DNA from: an uncultured Muribaculaceae bacterium
GTDB taxonomy: Bacteria > Bacteroidota > Bacteroidia > Bacteroidales > Muribaculaceae
Length of the DNA: 34,593 nucleotides
Direction of reading: 5' to 3'
Assembly (NCBI GenBank): GCA_910578095.1
Contig: CAJTOZ010000028.1
Coordinates: 1-34,593 of the forward strand
A model generated the notes under the pieces. The model was not told the origin of the DNA. It was given only the letters and a program-made list of their open reading frames with translations, and ran no database searches. Position numbers and translations under genes: made by a program. This document shows positions 33,018-34,593 of the stretch, piece by piece. Numbering within the stretch: position 1 is the stretch's first letter; every line of letters starts with the position of its first letter.

Positions 33018-33056
33018 ACACATCGTGGACGGGCATTTCGCCCGTCCACGATGTGT
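33018..33056 (-). terminator. Perfect 17-base-pair hairpin after the M6 protease gene
   Basis: Arms 33018-33034 and 33040-33056 are perfectly complementary with a five-base loop, 37 bases beyond the protease stop. On the minus strand it is followed by TTCCATCTTCCC, without a clean T-run, so it could terminate, block 3' decay, or be a protein-binding site. Confidence 0.6.
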
Positions 33057-33093
33057 CGCTTATATAAATATATGATTATGGCGTGAGCGCCGT

Positions 33094-34593
33094 TCAGCGC
33101 TTCACTGCAAGCTTGGTGGTGGTGCCTGCGGCACGCACGAGGTAGAGGCCCGGGGCGGGCAGCTCCACCGCATCTTTTCCGCCGGCAACGAAACGCCCGG
33201 CTGTGTCGAACACGCTTATGTCCTCGCCTTCGCACAGCAGCGTGCGTCCTTCCACCCGCAGCGGTGTGGCGTCGGAAGCAGCGATGTCGGCGATACCGCT
33301 CATGCCTCCGGCCACCTTGAAGCTGATTTTGCCGTTGGTCTCGGTGATGTCGGTGATGGGCAGGTCAATGGCTTTTCCGGCCCACGATACCAGGGCGGGG
33401 GTGGTGGTGGATGTGAATGAAGTCTTGTTTCTGGTGCCCGGGAAAGGGTACTGGGCCATTATGCTTCTGCTTTTGGAATTGGCGCGTCCTCCGGCCTCCA
33501 CGATGTCCACGTACTGATGCTGCTGGTTGTTGTTGACGGCATTCTGTTGCCATGTGCGCGCGGCATAGTCGATGTGCCACACCAGCATGCCGTGTCCGGG
33601 CAGGTAGGCGTCCCAGCCTGTTTTCTGGCGGTTTTCGAGCAGGAAAAACTCGCTGCTTTTCTCCGTGGGAATCAGGCAGGATGTGTTGCTGCCTATGATT
33701 TCCTCAAGAGTGATGTTGGCCGGCCCGTCGAGCACTATCGGCTCGTTCCATCCGAGGGCGTTGCGCTCGTAGGCGCTGTAGGCCGGGGGAGTGCAGCCAT
33801 TGTTGTTGTAGGGGCCGTAGTCGAGCACGCTCCATGAGCCCGGGGTGACAGAGTTGCTTTCGTTTTCGGTGTCGTAGAGGTCGGGCAGACCCATCACATG
33901 GGAGAATTCGTGCACGAATGTGCCTATGCCGTCGGGACGGCTGCCTTCCCACTCGTTGGAGCATGCGTAGCGGTCGAAGATGACGCCGTCGGCCATGCAC
34001 CACTTGCCGGCACCGGATGCTATATAATATGCGTGGGGCCATACGCTGCTGTCCGGGCCGCCGGAGGCCTCGCCTGTGCCGGCGTAGAATACGAACACAT
34101 TGTCCACGTAGCCGTCGCCGTCGGTATCGTACTGCGAGAAGTCCACGTCGTCGTTGAGCAGCTGCACGGCGTGTATTATCATGTCCTCCGCCGCTTTGTC
34201 GTCGCCGTAGGCATCGTTGCCGCCATAGTATGAGCGGTTCTGTGGAAGTTCTACAGGGCCGTAGCAATCGAACTGAGGGCGGAAAGCGCCCATGGAGTTT
34301 TCTACAAAATAATCGCGTGCGGAGCCGGTGCCGTTGTAATCGTTGAAGCCCTCTTTCATGAGCATGTCGCTGAAATACTGGGCTGCGTTGGGCGTGGAGA
34401 ACTTCACGTCCTTGTAGTTGACGAGAATCACGAGGGCCTTGACGTCGCCCACCACGGGGAAACTGTCGTCGAAGCGTCCGATCCCTTTCTGGGCTATGGC
34501 ACGGTGCCGCGCTTTTGCGGCAGGGCGGGAGAGCGCTGTGCGGCGCACCTCGCGTGCGTCGATGCCGGCGAGCAGTGCGCGCTCGGCTGCGGT
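33094..34593 (-). CDS. M6-family metalloprotease with T9SS-like C-terminal tail (5' end outside window)
   Basis: The window holds the last 499 residues; the frame stays open to the window edge, so the signal peptide and any propeptide are missing. The zinc site is FVHEFSHVMGLPDLYD (HExxHxxGxxD), characteristic of M6 (immune inhibitor A-like) proteases, preceded by the DTDGDGYVDNVFVFYAG segment usual in the family. After about 390 residues a beta-rich C-terminal domain ends DISVFDTAGRFVAGG...APGLYLVRAAGTTTKLAVKR, the pattern of type A sorting tails recognised by the type IX secretion system. Probable role: a secreted or surface protease degrading host or dietary protein (inference). Confidence 0.88.
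   Translation of the reverse strand, partial: TAAERALLAGIDAREVRRTALSRPAAKARHRAIAQKGIGRFDDSFPVVGDVKALVILVNYKDVKFSTPNAAQYFSDMLMKEGFNDYNGTGSARDYFVENSMGAFRPQFDCYGPVELPQNRSYYGGNDAYGDDKAAEDMIIHAVQLLNDDVDFSQYDTDGDGYVDNVFVFYAGTGEASGGPDSSVWPHAYYIASGAGKWCMADGVIFDRYACSNEWEGSRPDGIGTFVHEFSHVMGLPDLYDTENESNSVTPGSWSVLDYGPYNNNGCTPPAYSAYERNALGWNEPIVLDGPANITLEEIIGSNTSCLIPTEKSSEFFLLENRQKTGWDAYLPGHGMLVWHIDYAARTWQQNAVNNNQQHQYVDIVEAGGRANSKSRSIMAQYPFPGTRNKTSFTSTTTPALVSWAGKAIDLPITDITETNGKISFKVAGGMSGIADIAASDATPLRVEGRTLLCEGEDISVFDTAGRFVAGGKDAVELPAPGLYLVRAAGTTTKLAVKR

Noticed and set aside
32897..33235. N-terminal extension of the small outer-membrane protein
   Set aside because: It would cover a perfect promoter and a 17-bp hairpin, and would bury the signal peptide at residue ~114.
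1..34593. CRISPR array, insertion sequence, integrase, prophage or toxin-antitoxin genes
   Set aside because: No spaced direct repeats, transposase or integrase motifs, or toxin-like small gene pairs were found on either strand.

Overview
The window looks like chromosome from a GC-rich gut Bacteroidales, plausibly Muribaculaceae (inference, not shown by a marker gene). Supporting signs are a SusC/SusD/SusE/SusF outer-membrane nutrient operon, GldH, a RicT/PSP1 protein beside RNase Y, an M6 protease with a type IX-like C-terminal tail, and promoters of the Bacteroidetes primary-sigma type (TTTG, 20-21 bases, TAnnTTTG) instead of -35/-10 elements.

Layout. (1) 1-8558, plus strand: housekeeping genes in tight order: a coiled-coil protein and ZapA (division), RNase Y and RicT (mRNA processing), GldH lipoprotein, a HAD phosphatase, an M24 peptidase, CCA-adding enzyme, and QueD/QueE (7-deazaguanine/queuosine precursor). 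(2) 8542-12281, minus strand: five genes chained by overlaps of 4-10 bases: YihX-like HAD phosphatase, RibF, a free-standing B3/4 editing domain, a Sua5/YciO protein and a GNAT/FemAB-like protein. It meets queE head-on with a 17-base overlap. (3) 12351-15086, minus: a large secreted GH106-like enzyme that appears fused to an alpha/beta hydrolase. (4) tRNA-Asp(GTC), with its own promoter and terminator. (5) 15562-21813, plus: a secreted GH51 arabinofuranosidase with an extra propeller-like N-terminus, translationally coupled to an orphan NeuC-type UDP-GlcNAc 2-epimerase, then a TonB-dependent barrel receptor closed by a strong terminator. (6) 21868-24517, minus: secreted esterase, RecF, DciA/DUF721 and a hotdog thioesterase as one operon. 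(7) 24612-31968, minus: SusC-SusD-SusE-SusF operon with a strong terminator. Its promoter spacer contains a run of ten G, which suggests phase variation. (8) 32192-34593, minus: a small outer-membrane barrel protein and the 3' part of an M6 metalloprotease that runs off the window.

The most interesting signals are the poly-G tract inside the susC promoter, the GH106/hydrolase fusion, the rny-ricT pair with a cysteine-rich head and basic tail on RicT, the GH51-neuC coupling, and two promoters placed so close to start codons that their mRNAs should be leaderless or nearly so. No CRISPR array, insertion sequence, integrase or plasmid gene was seen. All functional calls come from reading motifs by eye; no database search was run.
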